The notes under the pieces: generated by a model
Databases searched by the model: none
What the model saw: the letters and a program-made list of their open reading frames with translations, nothing else
What the model was told of the DNA's origin: nothing
In this document: positions 1 through 6,445 of the stretch, piece by piece
Numbering within the stretch: the first letter of the stretch is position 1
How the letters are laid out: each line of letters opens with the position of its first letter
Origin: JAVBSX01 sp031549145
Lineage (GTDB): Bacteria > Planctomycetota > Planctomycetia > Pirellulales > Thermoguttaceae
Assembly (NCBI GenBank): GCA_031549145.1
Contig: JAVBQI010000113.1
Coordinates: 1 to 21,753 of the forward strand
Length of the DNA stretch: 21,753 nucleotides
Direction: 5' to 3'
Position numbers and translations under genes: made by a program

Positions 1-1
1 T

Positions 2-544
2 CGCAAAGGACTCAAAGTCCAAATCGAGGGGGACCCGTATATCATGATCGAATGCCAGTTCGTGAAACCGGGAAAGGGACAGGCCCTGTACAAATGCAAG
101 CTCCGCAATCTGACCCGCAACACCGTTTTGGAACGGACCTATAAGAGCGGCGATTCTCTCGAAGAAGCGGACATCAACGAAATCGACGCGACCTATCTGT
201 ATCGGATGGGCGAGGACTTCACGTTTATGGACAGCGAGTCGTTCGAACAATACGAACTCAATGCCGCCGTCGTCGACGATGCTTGGAAGTACCTGAAAGA
301 AGGCATGGTCTGCAAGATGATGCTTTACAACAATCAGCCGATCGGCATCACCCCGCCGAACCATGTCGTTCTCAAGATCGAATACACCGAGCCGGGGGTC
401 CGCGGCAACACGGCGACGAACGTCATTAAACCGGCCAAGGTCGATACCGGGGCGGAAATCATGGTCCCCAATTTCGTCGAATCCGGCGAAATGATCAAGG
501 TCGACACCCGGACCGGGGAATACATCGAACGGGTCAAGGAATAG
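2..544 (+). CDS. efp: Elongation factor P (5' end cut off by window edge)
   Basis: Translation factor that enters the ribosome between the P and E sites and relieves stalling at proline runs. The frame is open from base 2, so the ATG at 44 is internal and the true start lies left of the window. By comparison with E. coli EF-P about nine residues are missing. The visible protein has the KOW-like N-terminal domain with the PGKGQA loop, whose lysine lines up with the modified Lys34 of E. coli, then the two OB domains, including the signature around NGQPIGITPP-type residues and the C-terminal GEMIKVDTRTGEYIERV. A lysine at the loop tip fits the lysylation branch rather than the arginine-rhamnosylation branch; whether epmA/epmB exist cannot be seen here. 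The gene ends with TAG just before a palindromic repeat. Confidence 0.97.
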   Translation, partial: RKGLKVQIEGDPYIMIECQFVKPGKGQALYKCKLRNLTRNTVLERTYKSGDSLEEADINEIDATYLYRMGEDFTFMDSESFEQYELNAAVVDDAWKYLKEGMVCKMMLYNNQPIGITPPNHVVLKIEYTEPGVRGNTATNVIKPAKVDTGAEIMVPNFVESGEMIKVDTRTGEYIERVKE

Positions 545-571
545 CTTTTAGAGGGACGGTACGGTCCAAAC

Positions 572-685
572 AAAAAAGAGCCGCAAGTGTAGCGTAGCGC
601 AACTTACGGACCTTGTACAAAGTCGGACCGTATGCAAGGTCCGCAAGTTACGTCGGAATACCGACTGCACATGCGGCTCTTTTTT
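572..685. repeat. Long imperfect palindrome, family 1 copy 1
   Basis: Outer arms 572-584 and 673-685 are perfectly complementary over 13 bp and begin or end in a six-base A or T run. Inner arms 598-615 and 635-652 match at 16 of 18 positions (core ACTTACGGACCTTG). The right arm carries an extra small hairpin, GTCGG-AATA-CCGAC at 652-665, which the left arm lacks. A second copy with the same architecture lies at 21103-21232. The A/T-flanked stem could act as a bidirectional terminator between efp and the KAS III gene. It supplies an in-frame ATG (671) that should not be taken as the start of that gene. Confidence 0.85.
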
Positions 686-709
686 ACAACACGAAAAGAG
701 TTTTTCAAA

Positions 710-1744
710 TTGAAATCCGCTCAGATTCGCGACATTTCCTATTACCTTCCGGAAACAACTCTTGACAATGACGAGTTGGCGGAGGTTTTTGCCGATTGGT
801 CGCGAACGAAGGCCCTTCAAAAACTCGGGATCGACCGCCGCCCGATCGCTGCTCCCGGGGAAACGGCCCTTGATATGGCGTTGCTCGCCGGCCAACGGCT
901 CTTCGAACAAGGGAAATGCAAGCCGGAGGAAATCGACTTCGTCCTTCTTTGTACGCAATCCCCGGATTACTTCCTGCCGACCTCGGCCTGCATTTTGCAG
1001 GACAAACTCGGGATTCCGCAGACGGCCGGGGCACTCGATTTCAATCTCGGTTGCAGCGGCTATGTTTACGGTCTCGCCTTATGCAAAGGGTTGATCGAAG
1101 CCGGCATGTCGAAAAACGTCTTGCTCCTGACTTCGGAAACCTACTCGAAGTACATCAACAAGCTGGACCGGACGAACCGGCCGCTGTTCGGCGACGGGGC
1201 GACGGCGACGCTGATTCGAGCGGTCGAAACCGATTCGCCCGAGCCGCTGATCGGGCCGTTCGTTTTCGGGACCGACGGCAAGGGGGCGGACATGCTGATC
1301 GTTCCAGCCGGGGCGCATCGGCTCCCCTCGAACTCGGAAACGGCGGTCGAGCGGCCGGACGCCCGAGGAAGCATCCGCTCGCAGGACCAACTTTACATGC
1401 ACGGCTCCGGCATTTTCGTCTTCGCGATCGATTCGGTGCCGCCGATGGTCGAACAGTTGCTGCAAATCAGCGGCAAGACACGGGAGGAGATCGATTGCTT
1501 CGTCCTGCACCAGGCGAACCGCTATATGCTGGAGCGGCTTCGGGAGCTTTGCCAATTGGACCCCGCCCGTTATTTCAACGATGTGTTGACCCGAGGCAAC
1601 ACGGTTTCGAGCAGCATTCCGATCGCGATGCTCGATGCGCGGGAGCAGGGGATGCTCAAGCCGGGCGATTTGGCGATGCTAGTCGGCTTCGGCGTCGGCC
1701 TTTCTTGGGCCGCGACACTCGTCCGGCTGCCCGACGATTTTTGA
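710..1744 (+). CDS. 3-oxoacyl-ACP synthase III (FabH-like)
   Basis: Thiolase-fold condensing enzyme of the KAS III family, which joins an acyl-CoA (or similar thioester) to malonyl-ACP. The catalytic triad is complete: Cys115 in GCSGYVYG, His267 in VLHQANRYM and Asn297 in GNTVSSS. The His-Asn distance of 30 residues equals that of E. coli FabH. Length is 344 residues, slightly longer than typical FabH because of an insertion around residues 205-225. I choose the TTG at 710: an AAGAG motif ends nine bases upstream and homology-like sequence (KSAQIRDISYYLPE) starts there. The longer ATG starts (632, 671) lie inside the palindromic repeat. No other fatty acid genes are adjacent, so the substrate is open; it may be a housekeeping FabH or a KAS III for a special lipid or sugar acyl group. 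Confidence 0.9.
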   Translation: MKSAQIRDISYYLPETTLDNDELAEVFADWSRTKALQKLGIDRRPIAAPGETALDMALLAGQRLFEQGKCKPEEIDFVLLCTQSPDYFLPTSACILQDKLGIPQTAGALDFNLGCSGYVYGLALCKGLIEAGMSKNVLLLTSETYSKYINKLDRTNRPLFGDGATATLIRAVETDSPEPLIGPFVFGTDGKGADMLIVPAGAHRLPSNSETAVERPDARGSIRSQDQLYMHGSGIFVFAIDSVPPMVEQLLQISGKTREEIDCFVLHQANRYMLERLRELCQLDPARYFNDVLTRGNTVSSSIPIAMLDAREQGMLKPGDLAMLVGFGVGLSWAATLVRLPDDF

Positions 1745-1754
1745 AATCTCCGAC

Positions 1755-1782
1755 GTTTAGCCGAGCGGCGCAGACGCCGGTG
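1755..1782 (+). repeat. 28-bp dispersed repeat, copy A
   Basis: Begins GTTTAGCCGAGCGGCG and ends GACGCCGGTG. It starts ten bases after the KAS III stop. Inverted copies occur at 3959-3986 (one mismatch) and 19365-19392, a direct copy at 19758-19785 and a diverged one at 10787-10814. Copy A shares the C at repeat position 17 with copy B. Confidence 0.85.
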
Positions 1783-1867
1783 CTCCGCCGAAATCGCGCA
1801 GAGTTCCTTGCCGCCGACCCCTCAGAGAATTGTTGAGCCAGGTTTTGACAGGATCAATGAGGTTGAC

Positions 1868-2710
1868 ATGATGGGAAGAGATTTTTCAATCCGTAACAAA
1901 TTCGTCCCTGTTCTCGGTTCGTTGCTTTTGGTCGTTGGCGTTTTGTTGCTGCTCATTCCCCGACCGTTGCCGCCGCCTCTTGCCGCCGAGCCCGCGCCGG
2001 AACATGCGATCACGCAGATCGCGACTATCGATTCGTTGCTCGCCGGAGTGTACGACGCCGAAACGACGCTGCAAGAGCTGGCTCGGTACGGCAATTTCGG
2101 GATCGGGACGTTCGAGCAACTCGACGGCGAAATGGCCGTTTTGGACGGGGTGTTTTATCAAATCAAGGCGGACGGCGGCGTCGATCGGCCGGATCTGGGG
2201 ACGCGGACGCCGTTCGCCTCGGTCGTGCCGTTCGGGTTGAACGCGACGACGAAACTCGCGATCACGACGCCGCTCGACGATGCGGCGCTCCGGCGAATGA
2301 TCGACGAAGCGATTCCGAACCACAACATTCCGGTCGCCGTTCGATTGCACGGTCGGTTTTCCGGGGTCCGGACCCGCTCCGTTCCGCCGCAGCAAAAGCC
2401 GTATCTTCCGCTCGTCGAGGTTATGAAAACGCAGCCGGAATTCGAACTCGGAACGCTCGCCGGCGATGTCGTCGGCTTCCGGCTGCCGGAATACCTGCGC
2501 GGGGTCAACGTGCCGGGCTACCATCTGCACTTTTTGAGTGCCGACCGCAAGAGCGGCGGACATCTTCTCCGTTTGACAATGGATTCGGGCACGATCGAAC
2601 TCGACCCCGTTCACCGTTTTCGTGTGATCCTGCCGGAAACGGTTGCCGCGTTCGACGAAACCGACTTCTCCAAGGATCGGGGCGAGGAGCTCGAAAAGGT
2701 GGAAAAGTAA
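1868..2710 (+). CDS. Alpha-acetolactate decarboxylase with N-terminal membrane anchor or signal
   Basis: Converts 2-acetolactate to (R)-acetoin and CO2 (EC 4.1.1.5), the second step of the acetoin/butanediol branch from pyruvate. Family hallmarks are clear in the 280 residues: GTFEQLDGEMAVLDGVFYQ at about 80-98, Arg170 in RSVPPQQKPYLPL, and the metal-binding pattern VPGYHLHF...GGH, giving His219, His221 and His232. Glu257 in LPET fits the C-terminal catalytic glutamate of this family. Residues 11-30 form a strong hydrophobic helix followed by a proline-rich stretch and an AAEPAP segment, so the enzyme is exported or anchored outside; secreted family members are known in Brevibacillus. The ATG at 1868 (or 1871) follows a GAGG at 1859-1862; a TTG at 1808 would add a poorly fitting extension. 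No acetolactate synthase gene is next to it. Confidence 0.93.
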   Translation: MMGRDFSIRNKFVPVLGSLLLVVGVLLLLIPRPLPPPLAAEPAPEHAITQIATIDSLLAGVYDAETTLQELARYGNFGIGTFEQLDGEMAVLDGVFYQIKADGGVDRPDLGTRTPFASVVPFGLNATTKLAITTPLDDAALRRMIDEAIPNHNIPVAVRLHGRFSGVRTRSVPPQQKPYLPLVEVMKTQPEFELGTLAGDVVGFRLPEYLRGVNVPGYHLHFLSADRKSGGHLLRLTMDSGTIELDPVHRFRVILPETVAAFDETDFSKDRGEELEKVEK

Positions 2711-2743
2711 AGAGCGGTAAGACGCGGGGAACCGGCTAAATCA

Positions 2744-2772
2744 TTGCAACAGGCGGCGAAAATTGGTAGGAT
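2744..2772 (+). promoter_or_regulatory. Possible sigma-70-type promoter for the UROD-like gene
   Basis: TTGCAA at 2744-2749 and TAGGAT at 2767-2772 are separated by 17 bases; each matches four of six consensus positions. It lies 58 bases before the ATG at 2831 and after the stop of the upstream gene. Pattern match only. Confidence 0.35.
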
Positions 2773-2830
2773 AACGTTTCGAGGTTCTTTTCCAAAAAAC
2801 GTCTTCCCCATTTTCCAACACGCTAATATC

Positions 2831-3937
2831 ATGACCGGACGCGAACGAGTTTTGGCGCTTCTCAACAACCGACCGACCGACCGGCTCGGCTTCTGGATCG
2901 GGCACCCTTCGGACGAGGCCAAGGTCAATTACTGCAACCGCTGTTCGATTCCGGTTGACCCGAAGTTCGCGGCGCAGGCGGAAAAAATGTCGCGTATGGA
3001 AGAGGCCGGCTTTTTGGCCTCGCAAATCGATGCAATGGACGTTCAGTTGATCCGGGAATTTTCTTGCGACATGTTCTGGTGTTCGCCGGAACTGGACGCC
3101 GGAGCCTGGAAGCATCCGGAAGGGAAGCCGATGTTCGACATTTCCGGCGGTAAGCCGCGACACTCGCTTGGCGAGCCGGGGGTGTTCGCCGATTTCGAAT
3201 CGGTCCGGCAGGTCGAAGCGTTCGATTGGCCCGACCCGAAATATCTCGATTTCGCTTCGACGATCGCCCTGATCGACAAGGCCCGGGAGCAGGACGTCGC
3301 GGTTTTCGGCGGAATGTGGACCTGCTATTTTCATACGCTGTGCGATTTCTTCGGAATGGAAAACTATTTCATGAAAATGCACACGCACCCGGCCGTCGTC
3401 GAGGCCGCGACCGAGAAAGTGCTCGATTTTTACGAACAGGCCAACCGCCGCTGCTTCGAGGCGATGGGGGACAAAATCGACGTGATGTTTTTCGGCAACG
3501 ACATCGGTTCGCAGGAATCGCTCCTGATCAGCCCGAAATCGTTCGACCGGTTCATTTTGCCCGGCATCAAGCGGGTCGTCGCCTTGGCCCATGAGTACGG
3601 CAAAAAGGTCGCGTTACATTCCTGCGGGGCGATTTCCTCGGTCATCCCAAAGATGATCGACGCCGGGATCGACGCGTTGCACCCGCTGCAGGCGAAGGCA
3701 AAGGGAATGGACGCCGAGAGCCTTTCGCGATTCAAGGATCACCTGGTTTTTATCGGCGGAATCGACACGCAGCATTTGCTCCCGTTCGGCACACCCGAGG
3801 AGGTTCGGAACGAGGTTCGCCGGATCAAATCGCTGCTTGGCCCACGTTGGATCGTTTCCCCTTCGCACGAAGCGTTGCTCAAAAATGTCTCTTACGAAAA
3901 CGTGATCGCGATGCGCGACGCGGCATTCGCCGATTGA
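2831..3937 (+). CDS. Uroporphyrinogen decarboxylase-superfamily protein (methyltransferase-like)
   Basis: A 368-residue TIM-barrel protein of the UROD/MtaA superfamily, which includes haem-pathway HemE and corrinoid/coenzyme M methyltransferases. The start MTGRERVLALLNNRPTDR is the usual N-terminus for the non-HemE branch. His263 and Cys265 in LHSCGAI and His346 in PSHEALL correspond in position to the zinc-site region of MtaA-type enzymes; the fit is partial because a further zinc cysteine is not obvious. HemE's N-terminal arginine signature is not seen, so a haem role is unlikely. Planctomycetes carry many such paralogues, often of unknown substrate. The ATG at 2831 is chosen over the TTG at 2744, which falls on a possible promoter and adds non-family sequence. 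No clear ribosome binding site is visible. Demethylation of a methylated substrate is a guess. Confidence 0.85.
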   Translation: MTGRERVLALLNNRPTDRLGFWIGHPSDEAKVNYCNRCSIPVDPKFAAQAEKMSRMEEAGFLASQIDAMDVQLIREFSCDMFWCSPELDAGAWKHPEGKPMFDISGGKPRHSLGEPGVFADFESVRQVEAFDWPDPKYLDFASTIALIDKAREQDVAVFGGMWTCYFHTLCDFFGMENYFMKMHTHPAVVEAATEKVLDFYEQANRRCFEAMGDKIDVMFFGNDIGSQESLLISPKSFDRFILPGIKRVVALAHEYGKKVALHSCGAISSVIPKMIDAGIDALHPLQAKAKGMDAESLSRFKDHLVFIGGIDTQHLLPFGTPEEVRNEVRRIKSLLGPRWIVSPSHEALLKNVSYENVIAMRDAAFAD

Positions 3938-3958
3938 CGGTCATACACCGAACGACGG

Positions 3959-3986
3959 CACCGACGTCTGCGCCGCTCGGCTAAAC
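3959..3986 (-). repeat. 28-bp dispersed repeat, copy B (inverted relative to A)
   Basis: Reverse complement reads GTTTAGCCGAGCGGCG, then CAGACGTCGGTG; it differs from copy A at a single base. It lies 21 bases after the UROD-like stop. Copies A and B together bracket the acetolactate decarboxylase and UROD-like genes in inverted orientation. Confidence 0.85.
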
Positions 3987-4036
3987 GGGGGAGAAATCAT
4001 TTTTTTCTCGTTCTTCTTTCCGACTGCCGAATGCGG

Positions 4037-4042
4037 TATAAT
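4037..4042 (+). promoter_or_regulatory. Possible -10 box for the STAND-like ATPase gene
   Basis: A perfect TATAAT in the context GCGGTATAATCCG, 59 bases before the ATG at 4102. The -35 region is weak (T/C-rich at about 4014-4019). Confidence 0.4.
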
Positions 4043-4101
4043 CCGAAGGTTCCGTTCGGTTTTCCGTTTTTCAATTTCTCGTCTCTTCAAACTTCGCAAT
4101 A

Positions 4102-6285
4102 ATGAACCCAGAATCGCGTCATTTGATCGGTCGGCAATCGGAGTTGGAAAGATGGTCCGAAGTGCTCGATTCGACCGAAGGCCAGACCCTTTTGATTACC
4201 GGCGGTCGCGGTATGGGGAAATCGGCGTTGATCGACCGGATTCTCGTTCAGACCTGGCAGGAGATCGAACTGCATTGCGGGATCGTCCGATATGATGTTC
4301 CGGCCGAGGAATCCCTTGAGACGACCTTGCGATTCCTGCTTGAAGACGCTTTTTATTCGGCCCGGGCCAAAGCGGGAGCGTTCGACAATATCGGCCTCAA
4401 ATTCTGGCAATGGGACGCTTTTTTCGAAAGAATCGGTTTTAACGGAAAGAAAATTGAAACGATTCAGGAATTGGTCAACGCCCTGCGATTCGATCCCCAG
4501 AAAAATATTCGCGAGCAATTTCTGGAGCGGTTGAAAATCATTGCCGCCCGAATACCGCGGCAGGCCCGGGCGATCCTGGTTTTCGACTACTCGGATCGGC
4601 TGCCGGAGGAGTCGGTGTTCGCTTGGTTGAAGCTGACCGAAAAACTTCCGCCGTTCGTCAAACTCGTATTGACGCAACCGGATGGGAATGCGTTTTTCCA
4701 CAACCCGGAATTCGCGGAAATCCCGAATTTGAAGGCGATTCCGGCCGATTTCGAGGCCGGTCTCGGGCCGCTTGAGAAAACCGATTTTTCCTCGCTCTTG
4801 ACGTTCCCCGATTTGAGGAGCATTTCCTTTCAAGGAAAACTGGCCGTTCTCTTTTCGCGATACGAGGGGAATCCGTATTTGATGAACGCGGCAATCGACC
4901 TTTTGCGCAGCGACCCGAAATTGACGCTGGACGATTTGCCCGAAGAGGCGGACTACGCGAAAATGGCCCAATGCCAATGGGAGCGGGTCAAGCGTTTTGG
5001 CGAAGAGGCGATCCGGCTTTTCCGGGCCTACTCGCTTTTGGAAATTACGGCTCCGGACGAAATCGTGATGTGCGTCGCCCAGCTCGATCTCGCGAGTTTT
5101 AAACAGACGCTCGATATTCCTTACATTCGGAAATTGGTTCAATCCCGCTCGGGAGGACACCAGATCGCCGACCGGCCGCTCGCCGAATGTATCGCTCGTG
5201 ATCCGGACGCCTCGCCCGAGTTGCTGCTCGAATATCACCGCCGGGCCGTGATCGCCTATCAAACGATGTTGGAGCGGAATTTGCGACCCGACCCGCTTTG
5301 TGCTTCCCGGATTCCCTTGCACATGCTCGCCTGCGGCGGGACGAACGCCTACGTCCGCTCCGTCGGCGAAATGCTGGACCCGCTCCTCGTGCTGTGTCAT
5401 TTTGATTCGGCGTTGCAATTGGTTCGCAAAGGTCTTGAAATGGTCGAATCCGGTTCGGCCGAAGCGGGGCAATTGCACTATGATGCGGCCCTCATCGGAC
5501 TCAAGCGAGGGGATAAGGCCGTCGCCCGGGAAAATTTACTCCTCGCCCGGAAGATTCTCGAAAGGACGGGGGATTCGGAAACGCTCGCGGACCTCTATTT
5601 GACCTTGGGCAAAATCGAAGCCGACGGCGGCCGTTACGCCGAAGCCGTCGAATTGTTGAAACACTCGCACCAACGGTACCGGGAAATCGACGATCCGTCG
5701 GGCATGGTCGATTCGGCAACGCTTTTGGGAGAATATTTTTCCTATCTCGACATGCAAAACCAGGGGGAAGGGGTTCTCTTGGGCGCGATCGAAACATGCA
5801 ATCGGATCGAAAACAACCGTCAACGTTCCCGATCCAAGGCGAACGTCTATTGCACACTCGGACGCTTGTACGAACGACGGCGGGAGTACGAACGTTCGAC
5901 ACACCAGTTTTTCAAGGCGTTGGACCTGACGCGGGAAATTTACGATCGCGATTCGGAAGCGGTCATTTACGGCAATTTAAGGGATCTCCTGGAAGAAACC
6001 GGCGGGCTGAAAAAGGCGGAGGAGTATCAGCTGCGATCCTTGAAAATACATCAGGAACTCCGCAATCTTGAGGCGACGGCCCTCGATTATCTCAACCTCT
6101 CTTATCTGGCCCAAAAACTGGAGAATCCGGTCAAGGCGTTTCAATGGTTGGAAGAAGCCCGACAGATTTTCATCCAACTGGGTAACGAGGACAAGGTCGA
6201 GGAGATCGAACGGATGCTGGAAGAGGAAACCGCCCCGTCGACGAAAATCATCAGCCGTCTGGGCAGTTTTTTGGCCGTAAAATGA
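4102..6285 (+). CDS. STAND-like P-loop ATPase with C-terminal TPR repeats
   Basis: A 727-residue cytoplasmic protein with no signal peptide. The N-terminus (LIGRQSELERW) is the usual lead-in of AAA_16/STAND ATPases. Walker A is GGRGMGKS at residues 34-41, and the likely Walker B strand is ILVFDYSD at 158-165. A helical middle (about 270-440) resembles the winged-helix and arm region of signalling STANDs, though sequence alone does not settle this. From about residue 450 to 700 there are repeated TPR-type helix pairs (for example ADLYLTLGKIEADGGRYAEAVELL and AKANVY-type turns), the usual sensing or scaffold module. Such proteins act as nucleotide-switch regulators, in some cases in defence, but no effector domain (nuclease, TIR, protease, DNA-binding) is visible and no defence gene is next to it. 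A regulatory or scaffold role is therefore inferred. Confidence 0.8.
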   Translation: MNPESRHLIGRQSELERWSEVLDSTEGQTLLITGGRGMGKSALIDRILVQTWQEIELHCGIVRYDVPAEESLETTLRFLLEDAFYSARAKAGAFDNIGLKFWQWDAFFERIGFNGKKIETIQELVNALRFDPQKNIREQFLERLKIIAARIPRQARAILVFDYSDRLPEESVFAWLKLTEKLPPFVKLVLTQPDGNAFFHNPEFAEIPNLKAIPADFEAGLGPLEKTDFSSLLTFPDLRSISFQGKLAVLFSRYEGNPYLMNAAIDLLRSDPKLTLDDLPEEADYAKMAQCQWERVKRFGEEAIRLFRAYSLLEITAPDEIVMCVAQLDLASFKQTLDIPYIRKLVQSRSGGHQIADRPLAECIARDPDASPELLLEYHRRAVIAYQTMLERNLRPDPLCASRIPLHMLACGGTNAYVRSVGEMLDPLLVLCHFDSALQLVRKGLEMVESGSAEAGQLHYDAALIGLKRGDKAVARENLLLARKILERTGDSETLADLYLTLGKIEADGGRYAEAVELLKHSHQRYREIDDPSGMVDSATLLGEYFSYLDMQNQGEGVLLGAIETCNRIENNRQRSRSKANVYCTLGRLYERRREYERSTHQFFKALDLTREIYDRDSEAVIYGNLRDLLEETGGLKKAEEYQLRSLKIHQELRNLEATALDYLNLSYLAQKLENPVKAFQWLEEARQIFIQLGNEDKVEEIERMLEEETAPSTKIISRLGSFLAVK

Positions 6286-6445
6286 CGCGTTGAAAGCGCG
6301 TATGCCGTGCCGCGTTCCGCGAACGCGATTCCGCTGCGCCGCCCTTGCACTTCGCGTGCATAGCACGCGGCTCCGTTTTGCACGGTATTTTCTTGGCGGG
6401 TTCCTAAACCACTGTTCCCTCAATCTCAAACACCAAACTCTCGCA

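Noticed and set aside
632..709. N-terminal extension of the KAS III gene starting at ATG 632 or 671
   Set aside because: These codons lie inside the palindromic repeat and encode sequence unlike the family; TTG 710 has a ribosome binding site and the normal N-terminus.
916..1836. 306-residue frame overlapping the KAS III gene on the same strand
   Set aside because: Arginine-, alanine- and glycine-rich translation typical of a shadow frame in GC-rich DNA; the KAS III frame holds all catalytic residues.
4087..5478. 463-residue minus-strand frame opposite the STAND-like gene
   Set aside because: Antisense shadow; the plus frame has Walker motifs and TPRs.
6290..6445. Arginine-rich N-terminal extension of the GH127-like gene
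   Set aside because: It would place about 50 non-family residues before a signal peptide; the stretch is GC-rich with small palindromes (TGCACTTCGCGTGCA) and is better read as non-coding repeat-like sequence.
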